A stretch of DNA of 64,000 nt, from positions 744,001 through 808,000 of the forward strand of contig JADLSH010000368.1 of NCBI GenBank assembly GCA_016169945.1. The letters are read 5' to 3'. Each line of letters starts with the position of its first letter. Position 1 is the stretch's first letter. Shown here piece after piece: positions 33,705 to 44,019 of the stretch. Below the pieces are notes generated by a model. That model did not search any database. It saw only the letters and a program-made list of their open reading frames with translations, and had not been told where the DNA came from. Position numbers and translations under genes: made by a program. The stretch comes from Trachythela sp. YZ-2020. Lineage: Eukaryota > Cnidaria > Anthozoa > Malacalcyonacea > Clavulariidae.

Positions 33705-34182
33705 CGGACTCTATAGAATTGAATATTACTCTAAGGAGTAATGACTGTAAACTTTATTTAGAAAAACCCAGCACTGACTTCATGAAGAAGTCCTTTTCAT
33801 ACGGGGAGCTTCCTCATGGAACAATCTCCCAAATGATGTTGTCAATGGTTACAAGCAACTCTCCGCAAAAAATTTTAAAACTTTAATTAATAATTACGTT
33901 AACGAGTTGGAAAGGGATAGTCAGTGACAACATATATGTGGAGGATTGTTCGGAATGAGGTTATATAACTAATGGGTCTGTGAGAGTTAATGAGAGTTAA
34001 TAAGAGTTAATATAAGTTAGTATGCATGCATCCATTGTAATTATAGAAACTGTTTTCGTCATGTTATAGTGTTTTTAATATTTAATTTTAATATATGTAT
34101 ATAGTCTAACGGCCCCTTGAAAAGCAGCACCGACGCTGAAGGGTCACCGTTGTCAAATAATTTGAAATAATAATAATAATAC
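33705..34182 (+). mobile_element. 5'-truncated LINE, C-terminal tail and 3' UTR
   Basis: It begins SNDCKLYLEKPSTDFMKKSF and aligns with the end of the 1.5-3.8 kb copy (SNDRKLYLKKPNTNFLKNSF). After a one-base frame slip at SFSYGG it continues to about 33927. Its UTR contains CCCCTTGAAAAGCAG pairing with CTGAAGGG at 34111-34145, followed by an (AAT)n tail. Same family as the 1.5 kb and 44 kb copies. Confidence 0.8.
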
Positions 34183-34724
34183 TACATTTTTCGCTTGACT
34201 GCGTGACCGTGTGCTAATTGTTTTGCGAATACCTGTTTACAATTTTGATTAATGAACAGTCAAATATAATTTGGTACCTTTGATTGTTTAGAATCAAAAT
34301 TGTGTTTCTACATAATATAATTAGTTGGTATTGTTTGGCTTGGATCTAACACTTCAATTTAGATCATTAAATATATAAGCTTTGTGAAGAAGCCGCAGCC
34401 ATCTTGGCCCATTCAAGTTCCTGTACTGCAGGTTATCTTGGTAGTCCCGGATAGTCATCTGTACCATGAATGTTGGGTGATGCTATCATCATACTAGGGC
34501 TGTGTTCTATATTATTGCAGTTGTTTTCGTGCATTGTTTTTTAAATGGGAATACTAATGAGTATATAATGTGTACTTGCGGAAAGAGGCGTTCCCTGTGG
34601 TCCACTTTGCTTAAACAAATTCTAATCTAACCCAAATATTAACACTATATAACCGCATACATTAACTCCAAACCCTAACCGTAAGTCCGTAACCTTAGCG
34701 CATACCTACACGCAAGAAAATACA

Positions 34725-35066
34725 CCAACCTTCACGGTGCTTAAGATCTGCCTCAAAAAATTTGCCTCAAGACGGAACCAAGGACAATCACGAAAACATA
34801 CGGAGATAGAACATTTAGGAAGGCTGGATCAGCGGTTTGGAATAGCCTGCCTGATGAATTGAGAATAGAGACATCTGTTGATATTTTTAAAAATAAACTT
34901 AAGACTCATCTTTTTAATCAATACTTTTACAGTTAGTTTTTTAGAACTTTCGATTTTTAGCATAATTTTTTAACATATATCTTGTATAGTAATTATATTG
35001 TAATGAGCATTGAGAAACTTTTGTAAATGCGCATTGAAGAAATAAATTATTATTATTATTATTATA
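34725..35066 (+). mobile_element. 5'-truncated LINE of a second family
   Basis: The frame reads TYGDRTFRKAGSAVWNSLPD, ELRIETSVDIFKNKLKTHLF and ends NQYFYS-stop at about 34936. The UTR contains GAGCATTGAGAAACTTTTGT and GCGCATTGAAGAAATAAATT with an (ATT)n tail. The ending THLF and the GCGCATTGA-type UTR differ from the other LINEs here, so this is a separate lineage. Confidence 0.75.
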
Positions 35067-36025
35067 GTTTATTTGATGAAAAATGTATTGATCAATACTA
35101 AAAACCGGCAAAGGGATAATGTATGCCCAGTTTGACATATTGGCGTTCACTACCACTCTTGCTGAGCACTATGTGTATTGTTACTGGATATAGGGTATCA
35201 GCAAAATCTCATGCAGATATTGTTACAGCAGAATGGCAATTATTTTTCTTTTATGAGTGTATGCACGGTAGGCCAAATCTTAAGACTAAATAAAAATAGT
35301 TTACTCTATACCCCTTTTGCACTCTATTAATACTACTTCTACTCTATGGGCTTGGATCATTGAAACATGGAGAACGCCACAGCCATAAATGACCTCACAG
35401 AGAAAACTTAATGGTCCAGTTGAAGTACATTCTAGTGCGACAAAATGCTTTTATATATACATGCATCTGCACGAATTGATCAACGCTTTTGCTTTGTCCA
35501 TCTCTATTACATAGACGTTTCTGTATATAATTGACTTGTTGATTGATTGTATCAAAATGTTAGCACATTTGGGGCCATTCGATTTTGCCAGATGATCATA
35601 CAATGCTGCATGCAATGATTTCTAACGGTTTGAGATATATTGCTTACATCTCTATATACAATTGAAACTGGAGGAATAAATTGGGAACGACAGCTATATA
35701 AGAATATACAGAAGGCTATTAAATTTTCTCTTCAAATTCTGCAGAGTTAACTTGGTGACAAATTACTATAAAGGACAGTTTGGTTATCTTAAATCCAATG
35801 CAAGTTCATATAGCTGTAAACATAGGCGTAGGAATTAAACAACTTCAAGATGGATACATATAAATGATTGCCTAAAAACTTAAATAAGTCTCAGAAAAAT
35901 GCTTTCCATTTTGTAATACTTTAAAGTTTGATAAAAAATCAATTGATATGTAAAAATTTCCAATAGTCGTAAAATTATAGCAGATTTGAAGTTGTCAATG
36001 CTTAAAACTGATTGCATAGTATTAC

Positions 36026-36080
36026 AATGCAATACAATAGACTTTATTTAAAGAGGTAACACTTGACAGTAATCTAGTAC
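36026..36080 (-). mobile_element. LINE 3'-end scrap
   Basis: GACTTTATTTAAAGAGGTAA followed by CACTTGACAG is the reverse complement of a LINE 3' end of the type seen at 63020-63115. Only the terminal bases remain. Confidence 0.4.
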
Positions 36081-38285
36081 TGATGGAGATTACTATATAC
36101 AGTAATTGATTTCTATAGCTATAGATAATACAGTATTGTTGCGAAAACGTCTATGTTAAGTAGTATATCTCAAGGATTGTTAAGTTCTGTTAATTGCCTC
36201 CAAGTTTTGTAATTATTACTAAAGATACTATAGAAAACATGTAGTACAACGGGGTAAATTGCACTTAAACATTTAGTTAAATATGTCACATTTGTATCGC
36301 TTTTATCTATAATTCTATATGACTATAGGAAGGCGTAACAGTTGCAAGGTATCTGAAATGCAAGTATGTGGCAAGCCAGATCTATTTGAACCAATAAGGT
36401 AGTTTAAAATAGCTTCATGCAAACTGTATATGTAGGGGAAAGATCCTCAAATGAACAGAACTATTTGGTGTTTATAGACTAAATTGGCTTCTAACTTTAT
36501 TGTAATTATATATATTATGATTGCTTAGCTTTGCGAATATTGTTAGAGAAGAGTTATGTCCTTATTGCATGTAAGTACCATACTAGCTATTATATTGTAA
36601 GTAACGTTTAATCAAAGTGTACAATCATTGCAGAAGAAAGTACTAATTTTAGGAAGTATGTCAACGAAAGATGCCTTTCCCCATTCGTGCAGTTTAAGTA
36701 AAATTTATATGATGACCAGACCGTCGAAACGTAGATGCCTCTCAGGATCAAATGTATAATTCATTTTCTATATATACTTACTTTATCAGCTTCTCCGCAA
36801 TTTTCTTCAACCACTTTAGGAACTACAAAATTGAAATAGAGTTTTAAAACACATAATTTAACATGCATGTACTTGAGTTGAAGCCAGATATAAACACCTC
36901 GTGGAAGGGGGTTTTATATGTGCATTCCCTTACCTACTTCTTCTCTCTGGCAATACTGGAAAATTTAGTCCCTTACCTCGTTCTTCATATCGCAAAATTG
37001 GCAAAAAATACACATCCTTGCACTAACACGGCGTGTTTTTGTAGTATATACGTAAGTATATCACGCATGTGTCTCAAGCCACATGCGCTAATATTTATCC
37101 GGAACTAGCCTGGGGTCTAATTTAGTAAATCTTCTTGTCGAATATATAGGCATTTAGTTTTTACTATACGATCCCAGGGTGCTAAAAACTTTTAGTCTAT
37201 TGTATTTGGCAGGGGCCGGTTGTATATATAGTTAGTTATAATTATAGTTAGTTCTAAAGTTAACCAATCATAATCGCCTATTTTAGGCTTATAACTACTA
37301 TTTAACTACAAAACGGGTAGCAATTTTAATACCAATCCACCATGCAATCTCAGAACAAACTGAGAATAGATTATACCGAAAAGATCAAATTTAACTTAAT
37401 TACTAAAACTGAGGACATGCAGTTCCGGTGTTAAATCACCACATCCCAGCCCCAACTAACTTCTATTTTACACTACATCAGATTATATCTTGATCTACGA
37501 CATCTACGAATAGTGCCAAAAAATACAATACTATTCATATTTACATATAGTTATCGATATCTGACAGACTGACATGTTTCAAAATTCTAAGCTTTATTTG
37601 ATTTAATTAGCACGTCGTCACTATAATATCAAAGCAGGGAGCCCTTAGAAACTTATAGTAATTCTTGTAAATCTAACTAAGCAGTGTTTTGATTTATAAT
37701 ATATGTAAAAACAATTATAATTGTGTGCTTTAGAATATAATTGTGTGCTTTTTAATTGCATGCGATACGAATAAATTAGTATGTAAAGTAAATGTGCGCA
37801 ACTGCGCACTACAAATAAGCTTAACTGTAGCAAGTGCGCCAACTTTAACTACAAATAAGCTTAAACTGAGTTATCAGAGGGCAATCGCCAATATGCAGAG
37901 TACGATAATAGCAGCTACTTGGTGTTGGCATTTGTTTGAAAGTCCGCGTCATTTACCAATTGTTCAATGTTTTCATTTCGAACACCAAAAGTCCGTGATG
38001 CGACATTTATTTGAAATTGAAAATTAATTTTTATATATAGGCCTACCATCGAAAACTAACTAGTGAAAGAAAATTAAAACAAACCTTGCGTGTGTATGAT
38101 TTCAGCAGCTCAGGGAACCCTGAAGTTACTTCGGTAAGTCATGGATCATGGGAGGTATACATCGCTGTTGCGTTCTTTCGGTCGACTTGCTTTCCTGTAT
38201 GAGAATTTTCAATTATTATACGGACAATTTATTCCTGATTCGCTTTGCCATCTATTTAGTCCATCGACTGATCATAAGACCAGAT

Positions 38286-38335
38286 TCTGGTAGAAACATG
38301 ACTCTGGTAGAAACATGACTCTGGTAGAAAGTACA
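38286..38335 (+). repeat. 17-bp tandem repeat, three copies
   Basis: TCTGGTAGAAACATGAC is repeated with a 17-base period, nearly perfectly, from 38286 to 38335. Confidence 0.8.
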
Positions 38336-40919
38336 TTACACGTCATCCATTGAGACAAGTATGGACTTGTCGGAGTCATGTGCGCAGTTTAAAATCCCTT
38401 TTAAACAAATAATGTCTGGTGAATATTCATAAAGCATGGTGGCCTTTTGGCCTTTTTATCTAAGATGTACACAATGATAGTCCACCAATTTGGAAATTGA
38501 TGCTTCAATTTACCACCGTTCTATAAGATGTGTTAAATTCTGTTGATCATCCACGATATTTTCATTCTACTTCGTCCTGTTTTGCTTGTATTTAAAAGTA
38601 TGATATTTGGGAAACCAGCAGGAGGCTAAGGATTATTGGTAGACAAGTCTAAACATGTTAAACGCAGGTCAGAAAATACATTTCATTTTCTGCTACAATA
38701 AATACTGCATTGATAAGATTGATTAAACGTCTCGTCGTTTCTATCGCGACTTATACACATTGTTAATAAATGAAAATAGTTGAAAAAATACTAGAAAATA
38801 TTAGTTTAAATTTATACCAACTATTGAAATATCTCGTGCTGAAATCGAAGTTATATTATTTAGCTCCGTGTATTATTTAAGCTTCTTAAAATTCATTTGT
38901 CTGAACAATTTGAGGCAGTTCCGCACACATCATATAGTTATGTAAATGTGCAAATGACATATGCAGTTGAAAATCTGTCTTCTTAAATTATGTCACACAT
39001 AATCTTCAAACACGATAGGTTTCGTTTGCCCTAATGGTAGGACAAGTCTAAGCAAATGTATTTGTGTGAATTTTTTTTAAACTATAGCGATAATAAAGGA
39101 ACGCGCGGCGATCAGTGAAAGAGGTTAGTTCGAAGTAAATATTAAAAGCAGTTTATAATAACAGTAACTATATGGCGCATTTGTAAGTAGGTTTAAGCAG
39201 TTGCGAAAGATTGGGGGGGGGGGGTAGACAAACTCTAGGAGGCAATGAAAGGACCTTTCCTGCGTCTTGCATGGGAAGATTTGACACGCAGAAACCATGT
39301 GATTTTGTTCATTTCGCATTTCTGCAGGCAGCGAAGAATCTGACACCTTCGTATTAATTTCTTCCACTCTTCCACACAACTACTTCTGGGGATATATATA
39401 TACATTTAAATCTAACGAATATTCGCCAGATATTTTTGTTTGTCATGAGTGCATGGATCATAGCAGCTAGGGAATGTTTACTTTGTCAATATCTGAAACA
39501 GGCGGCCTACTTGTCTAAGTAGCTCGAAGCAGGTTTAGCAGTGCCTGACGTATAACCTTTGTAAAAGCATGCATGTTGCTACCAATATCTGGTATTATGA
39601 TATATCGAATGACAAATACATGGCGATGTCTGGCAGGCAATATTTTATGAGAAATTTGTAATTCTATAAATTTGTCAACTAAAGCAACGTAATTACGCAG
39701 TTTTGCGCTTCTATGCATAATAAATGTTTCTGGGAAAATGTATGTTTTGGCTGGCTGTTGAACTGATGAAAAAGGACTGTCTGGCGATTTTGGATATTTT
39801 TCACCCTTAATATATATAATAAACATTGCCCTGTATATACACTATGCTGTTCAAAGACTATATTTGTTACGATACGCCAATTGAGACGGTGAAACAATTA
39901 CTGTAATGTACAAAAATTTTAAATTGAACATACATATATTTGAGAAATGTTTGTTTATAGAATATTGAAATGTTTCATTAAATTTTGTTATTTTGGTGCT
40001 TCATGATACTTAATTTTTATTTAGGCCTATATGATAATCTGTTTAAAATTGGTTAGCTAATTCATTGTCTCTGAGTCCGGTATTTCTTGGTCAATTTATA
40101 TACATGCATGCATGCAGTATCTGGCTCGAGAAATACCCTTATTTCATGCATGTTTGCTCTCTTATAAATGCCATATATAGTGTCTTAGATTATTCAGGGA
40201 CAGTATGAGTTAATATGCGTAATTGCGTAAACTATTTACTTAATCTACATATAGTTGACCTTTACGATCAGCTACTGACATATACAGACTTTCAATCAGT
40301 GCCTCCAACATCATTAAATATAGCATCTATTTAAAGTATTTAGTTTATTAGGAATATAGAGGTGAAATTGAAACCATAATAGCCTATCCATTATACGTTT
40401 TGGCTGGCTAAATTTATTGTAGTTTAAGATTTAGTGTCATATTGTGACCCACATTGAAATAACGTGTTTAGACTTGTCTAACAATAAAATTAGTCACCTG
40501 CTGTGTCCACTTAACTCATAATCTCTGCTGCAATCAAAATATGATTGAGTAGGCTGCTTGAGGTGGCTCCCTACAGTTTTTATAAAAATGTAAGATTTCC
40601 GATTTCGATCCGAATTTCTCGACAATTATTATTTTTGGAAATCAAAGAGAGTCCGATAACTGAAGTTGCTATGGATGGCATATAAATCGAAAATAATATC
40701 GGTGACCCCCATGCATTTTTTATTTCATTAATTAAATGCTTTTCTTTAGAATGTTAAATTACTTACGGCAAAAAAGCATCATAAAGAATAATCACTTTCA
40801 TATTTTGAAAAAATTTGGCAAGACAGAATTTGTTTTTAAATTTTCGAAATAATTCAACATACTAAAAGATATATGGGTAAATACTAAGATTTTTCTCGGC
40901 ATCTCGTTCGCTGAGAATA

Positions 40920-41202
40920 ATAATTGATGGTGTTTGTGGATGGAATATTCGAACGAAAATTTATATACATTTTTAGACCTAGCCAGGAGCAGTTGCGAAA
41001 AATGCAACCTTAGGCCCTCTGGCAGGAATCGAACCTGCGGCCATGCGATTCCGGTGCAGCGCTCTAACCAACTGAGCTACAGAGTCCAGTTGCTGAGCAT
41101 TAACCGCAAGTTTGTGTATATATGGGAGGGATGCCATTATGGTATATGGGTAAATGCTAAGATTTTTCTCGCCATCTCGTTCGATGGGAATAATAGTTGA
41201 TG
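40920..41202 (-). repeat. Array unit 1 with tRNA-like sequence
   Basis: The unit runs from the TTGATGGTGTTTGTGGATGG phrase to TCGATGGGAATAATAG. It contains a tRNA-like sequence at 41013-41087 on the - strand. Period to the next unit is 273 bases. Confidence 0.85.
41013..41087 (-). pseudogene. tRNA-like sequence, copy 1
   Basis: On the - strand it reads GGACTCTGTAGCTCAGTTGG... with a D arm GCTC/GAGC, a T arm GCAGG/CCTGC around TTCGATT, an A box (TAGCTCAGTTGG) and a B box (GGTTCGATTCC). The anticodon stem is mismatched (CTGCA against CGCAT), the loop lacks the universal T33, and the acceptor stem pairs only in its inner half. It is tRNA-derived but unlikely to be a working tRNA. A GTTGC-loop-GCAAC hairpin follows at its 3' side. 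Confidence 0.65.
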
Positions 41203-41476
41203 GTGTTTGTGGATGGAATATTCGAACGAAAATTTATATACATTCTTAGACCTAGCCAGGAGCAGTTGCGAAAAATGCAACCTTAGGCCCTCTGGCAGGA
41301 ATCGAACCTGCGGCCCTGCGATTCCGGTGCAGCGCTCTAACCAACTGAGCTACAGAGTCCAGTTGCTGAGCATTAACCGCAAGTTTGTGTATATATATGG
41401 GAGGGATGCCATTATGGTATATGGGTAAATACTAAGATTTTTCTCGCCATCTCGTTCGATGGGAATAATAGTTGAT
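41203..41476 (-). repeat. Array unit 2 with tRNA-like sequence
   Basis: Nearly identical to unit 1. The tRNA-like part is at 41286-41360 with the same A and B boxes. Its anticodon stem is slightly better paired (CTGCA/CGCAG, four of five pairs), which suggests copy 2 is closest to the ancestral sequence. Confidence 0.85.
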
Positions 41477-41671
41477 GGTATTTGTGGATGGAATATATTC
41501 GAACGAAATTTATATACATTTTTAGACCTAGCCAGGAGCAGTTGAGAAAAATGCAACCTTAGGCCCTCTGGCAGGAATCGAATCTGCGGCCCTGCGATTC
41601 CGGTGCAGCGCTCTAACCAACTGAGCTACAGAGTCCAGTTGCTAAGCATTAACCGCAAGTTTGTGTATATA
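41477..41671 (-). repeat. Array unit 3, cut by a LINE
   Basis: The tRNA-like part at 41562-41636 has a B-box change (TCGAATCTGCGG where units 1-2 have TCGAACCTGCGG on +). The unit is interrupted after GTTTGTGTATATA by the LINE at about 41672-42726. Its continuation (TGGGAGGGATGCCATTATGG) follows the LINE. Confidence 0.8.
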
Positions 41672-42726
41672 GATAGATAAACTTTATTTAAACACGCATC
41701 CCTCATCATCAAAAGATGGTTTTCATGGGGGGCGTCACACAATTTACAATAATAACACTCTATAAAATCTAAATTATACACACATTTAAAAAGCTAAAAA
41801 ATCCAGAATGGTCGATGTCTGACTCAGTTGCTGTATTCATATCAAATTTTTGAAGCTGCATATGGACTCTGACAGCTTCGCCTCCATTGTTAGGCTATTC
41901 CATAGCACAGCCCCACTGTACCCAAAACTTTTTTTCAAATATTCAGTATTGGGCTTAGGAACTGAAAGATCGGTATGGGCATTTCTAAGATTGTAAGTAT
42001 TAAGTTTTGCTTCCCTTCTAATGAATTTATCCTTCAAGTTTGGAGCTGAGTGGCCGTTTAATATTCTATAAACCAAGACTGCCTTATTTATTTTTAGTCT
42101 GTCGTTCAGATTTTTCCACGACATAGCATGGAGCAAATCCGACGACCTGATATCATAACTGGCACCTGTCATAACTCTTGCTGCCCTATTTTGTAATTTT
42201 TGCAATTTCTCTTTCAATAAACTTCCACAGTTGTCCCATAACGGTGAACAATAATCAAAATATGGGAGCACGAGAGAATTGTATAAATTTTGCAGGGTTT
42301 CATATGGCACAAATGGTCTAACTCTTTTCATAATTCCGATACCGGAGCCAGCCTTTTTACATATTGAATCTATATGGTTTTCCCAATTCAACTTTTCATC
42401 AAGTTCCACTCCCAAACATCGAAATGAGGTATATCGTTTGGCCGGTTTATCATTTATCATCACTTGGTCGTTGCCAACTTTATTTTTAAGATTGTAGGGT
42501 GAGCCAATAAACATCAATTTTGTCTTATCGGTATGAAGTTGCAATTTATTTTGTGAAAGCCATTTGACTATATTTTCAAGATCTTTATTTAGTTTTGTTA
42601 CTAAATCTGTGAAATTTGCTGAAGACGCATATATTTGGGTATCATCAGCATACATACCAGGAGTTGTATTTTGTAAATATTCTGGCAGATCATTTATATA
42701 TAACAAAAACAAGAGGGGTCCCAATA
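41672..42726 (-). mobile_element. 5'-truncated LINE inside array unit 3
   Basis: From 42724 to 41837 (- strand) one long frame of about 295 codons reads MGPLLFLLYINDLPEYLQNT, YADDTQIYASSANF (intact active site), ELDEKLNWENHIDSICKKAG, KLQNRAARVMTGASYDIRSS and YSGAVLWNSLTMEAK, then a UTR hairpin and a tail ending TTTATCTATC at 41672. Upstream RT fingers and endonuclease are absent. It is one of the least decayed LINE copies here; family as at 10.7 kb. Confidence 0.87.
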
Positions 42727-42930
42727 TGGGAGGGATGCCATTATGGTATTTGGGTAAATACTAAGATTTTTCTCGCCATCTCGTTCGATGGGAATAATAG
42801 TTGATGGTGTTTGTGGATGGAATATATTCGAACGAAATTTTAGACCTAGCCAGGAGCAGTTGAGAAAAATGCAACCTTAGGCCCTCTGGCAGGAATCGAA
42901 TCTGCGGCCCTGCGATTCCGGTGCAGCGCT
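42727..42930 (-). repeat. Array unit 4, truncated
   Basis: After the LINE the array resumes. A partial tRNA-like part at 42880-42930 stops at GCAGCGCT (before its A box on the - strand) and joins directly to an inverted unit. Confidence 0.75.
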
Positions 42931-43190
42931 GGAATTTTCGTTCGAATATTCCATCCACAAATACCATCAACTATTATTCCCATCGAACGAGTGCAGAGGG
43001 AAATCTTAGCCGGTATTTACCCATATACTGGCATCCCTGCCATACACGAACTTGCGGTTAATGCTCAGCAACTGTAGCTCAGTAGTTAGAGCGCTGCACC
43101 GGAATCGCATAAGGTTGCATTTTTCGCAACTGCTCCTGGCTAGGTCTAAAAATGTACATCCATCCACAAACACCATCATACTAAAAGATA
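42931..43190 (+). repeat. Inverted array unit 5
   Basis: Reverse-oriented unit matter (TTTTCGTTCGAATATTCCAT..., ACTATTATTCCCATCGAACG..., CTTGCGGTTAATGCTCAGCA). It contains the 5' half of the tRNA-like sequence on the + strand (43072-43110, CTGTAGCTCAG-TAGTTAGAGC) with its T arm deleted, then the GGTTGCATTTTTCGCAACTG hairpin. With unit 4 it forms a palindromic junction. Confidence 0.75.
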
Positions 43191-43444
43191 GCATTTTATA
43201 AAATAAAAAATGGGGGTAACCGATGCTATTTTCGAGTTTAATAACTTTAAGCCAAAATATCCGCCATATTGAAACGTCATTGTTGCCATAGCAACGGCAT
43301 TTATGTTGTTTTTTTAAATATTTCAAACTCTTTAGTTATTGTTTTTAGACTATCTTTGATATCCAACAAATAGTAATTATTAAAAAATTCGTACATAAAA
43401 CGGAAAATCCATTTTTTATATAAACTGTAGGGAGCCACCTTAAA

Positions 43445-44019
43445 TCTATAAGATGACACTCAGCTGAATTTACAGAAATTTTGTCAAAAAGTCATAAATA
43501 TAGTCATCAGTATCTAAATTGTAAGAAAAATTGTGAGTACATCAGGTACGGATGCCAAGACTCAAGGGTTGAGATAACGTGGATCCGGAATTACGAAATT
43601 GCGGAAGCAGAAAAAAGGATAAAACGCGGAAAAAAGGACAAACGCGGAAATAGGGATAAAACGAGGAAAAACGAATATAACGCAGAAGAGAGGAAAAACT
43701 CGGAAAAAGGATAAAACGCGGAAAAGAGGATTTCAAATTTTCCAAACGTCTGGTGCAAAATGTAGCTACAGAAAACGGTAAGAGTTTAGAACATGGATTT
43801 CTCTGGTTAACATTAGGCCAGCCAAAGACTATAAACAAAAGCGAGTTTGCTGGTTTTGCTACCGCACCAAAATTCTAGAGCAGAAGCTATTTATTGTAGT
43901 TTTTTTATTCTGATACTTGCCGGTCCTATTTAAAGTTAAACATTTAAACCCCAATCCGAAATATAAACCTATACTGAATATATTCGCTGGATATTTGGTT
44001 TATGTTGGTGATAACCCAT
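43445..44019. other. No gene; minisatellite within
   Basis: Holds the 43605-43735 minisatellite. Otherwise non-coding. Confidence 0.5.
43605..43735 (+). repeat. Degenerate AAAACGCGGAAAAAGGAT minisatellite
   Basis: Seven or so imperfect copies of a 17-19 base unit (ATAAAACGCGGAAAAAAGG type) are strung from 43605 to 43735. The lysine-rich open frame across it is a by-product. Confidence 0.75.

Larger units (their letters stand above)
35067..40560. other. 5.5 kb without recognisable genes
   Basis: AT-rich DNA with only short, motif-free open frames. Small items: a LINE-type 3' end on the - strand at about 36026-36080 (GACTTTATTTAAAGAGGTAA then CACTTGACAG); an 18-base duplication at 37720-37755; a repeated ACTACAAATAAGCTTAA at 37808 and 37848; a triple 17-base repeat at 38286-38335; a G10+ run at 39215; and GCATGCATGCATG at 40105. 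Confidence 0.5.
40561..43440. mobile_element. Composite foldback element enclosing tRNA-like array
   Basis: The left end AGGTGGCTCCCTACAGTTTT is the reverse complement of the right end AAACTGTAGGGAGCCACCT. Diverged arm similarity continues inward for about 320 bases on the left (to 40885) and about 250 on the right (from 43190), including CGAAAATA-x-x-ATCGGT-GACCCCCAT and a TTTTTTATTTxATxAAATGCT phrase. Between the arms are three complete ~275-bp units, a fourth truncated unit, a LINE inside unit 3, and an inverted unit. No transposase is visible. The boundaries are confident; the class and mobility are unknown. No clear target duplication was seen. Confidence 0.75.

Noticed and set aside
35067..40560. 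Several 60-100 codon frames
   Set aside because: In 5.5 kb of AT-rich DNA this number is expected by chance, and none has a recognisable domain.
41013..41360. Functional tRNA genes in the 41-kb array
   Set aside because: The T and D arms are fine, but the anticodon loop lacks T33, the anticodon stem is mismatched and the acceptor stem is incomplete. Treated as tRNA-like repeats.
40934..41428. Repeated open frames beginning MWMEYSNENLYTFLDLARSS
   Set aside because: They are translations of the tandem repeat unit through the tRNA-like sequence, not protein genes.
40920..43190. CRISPR-like spaced repeat array
   Set aside because: The units are ~275 bp, contiguous and contain tRNA-like sequence; the DNA is eukaryotic.
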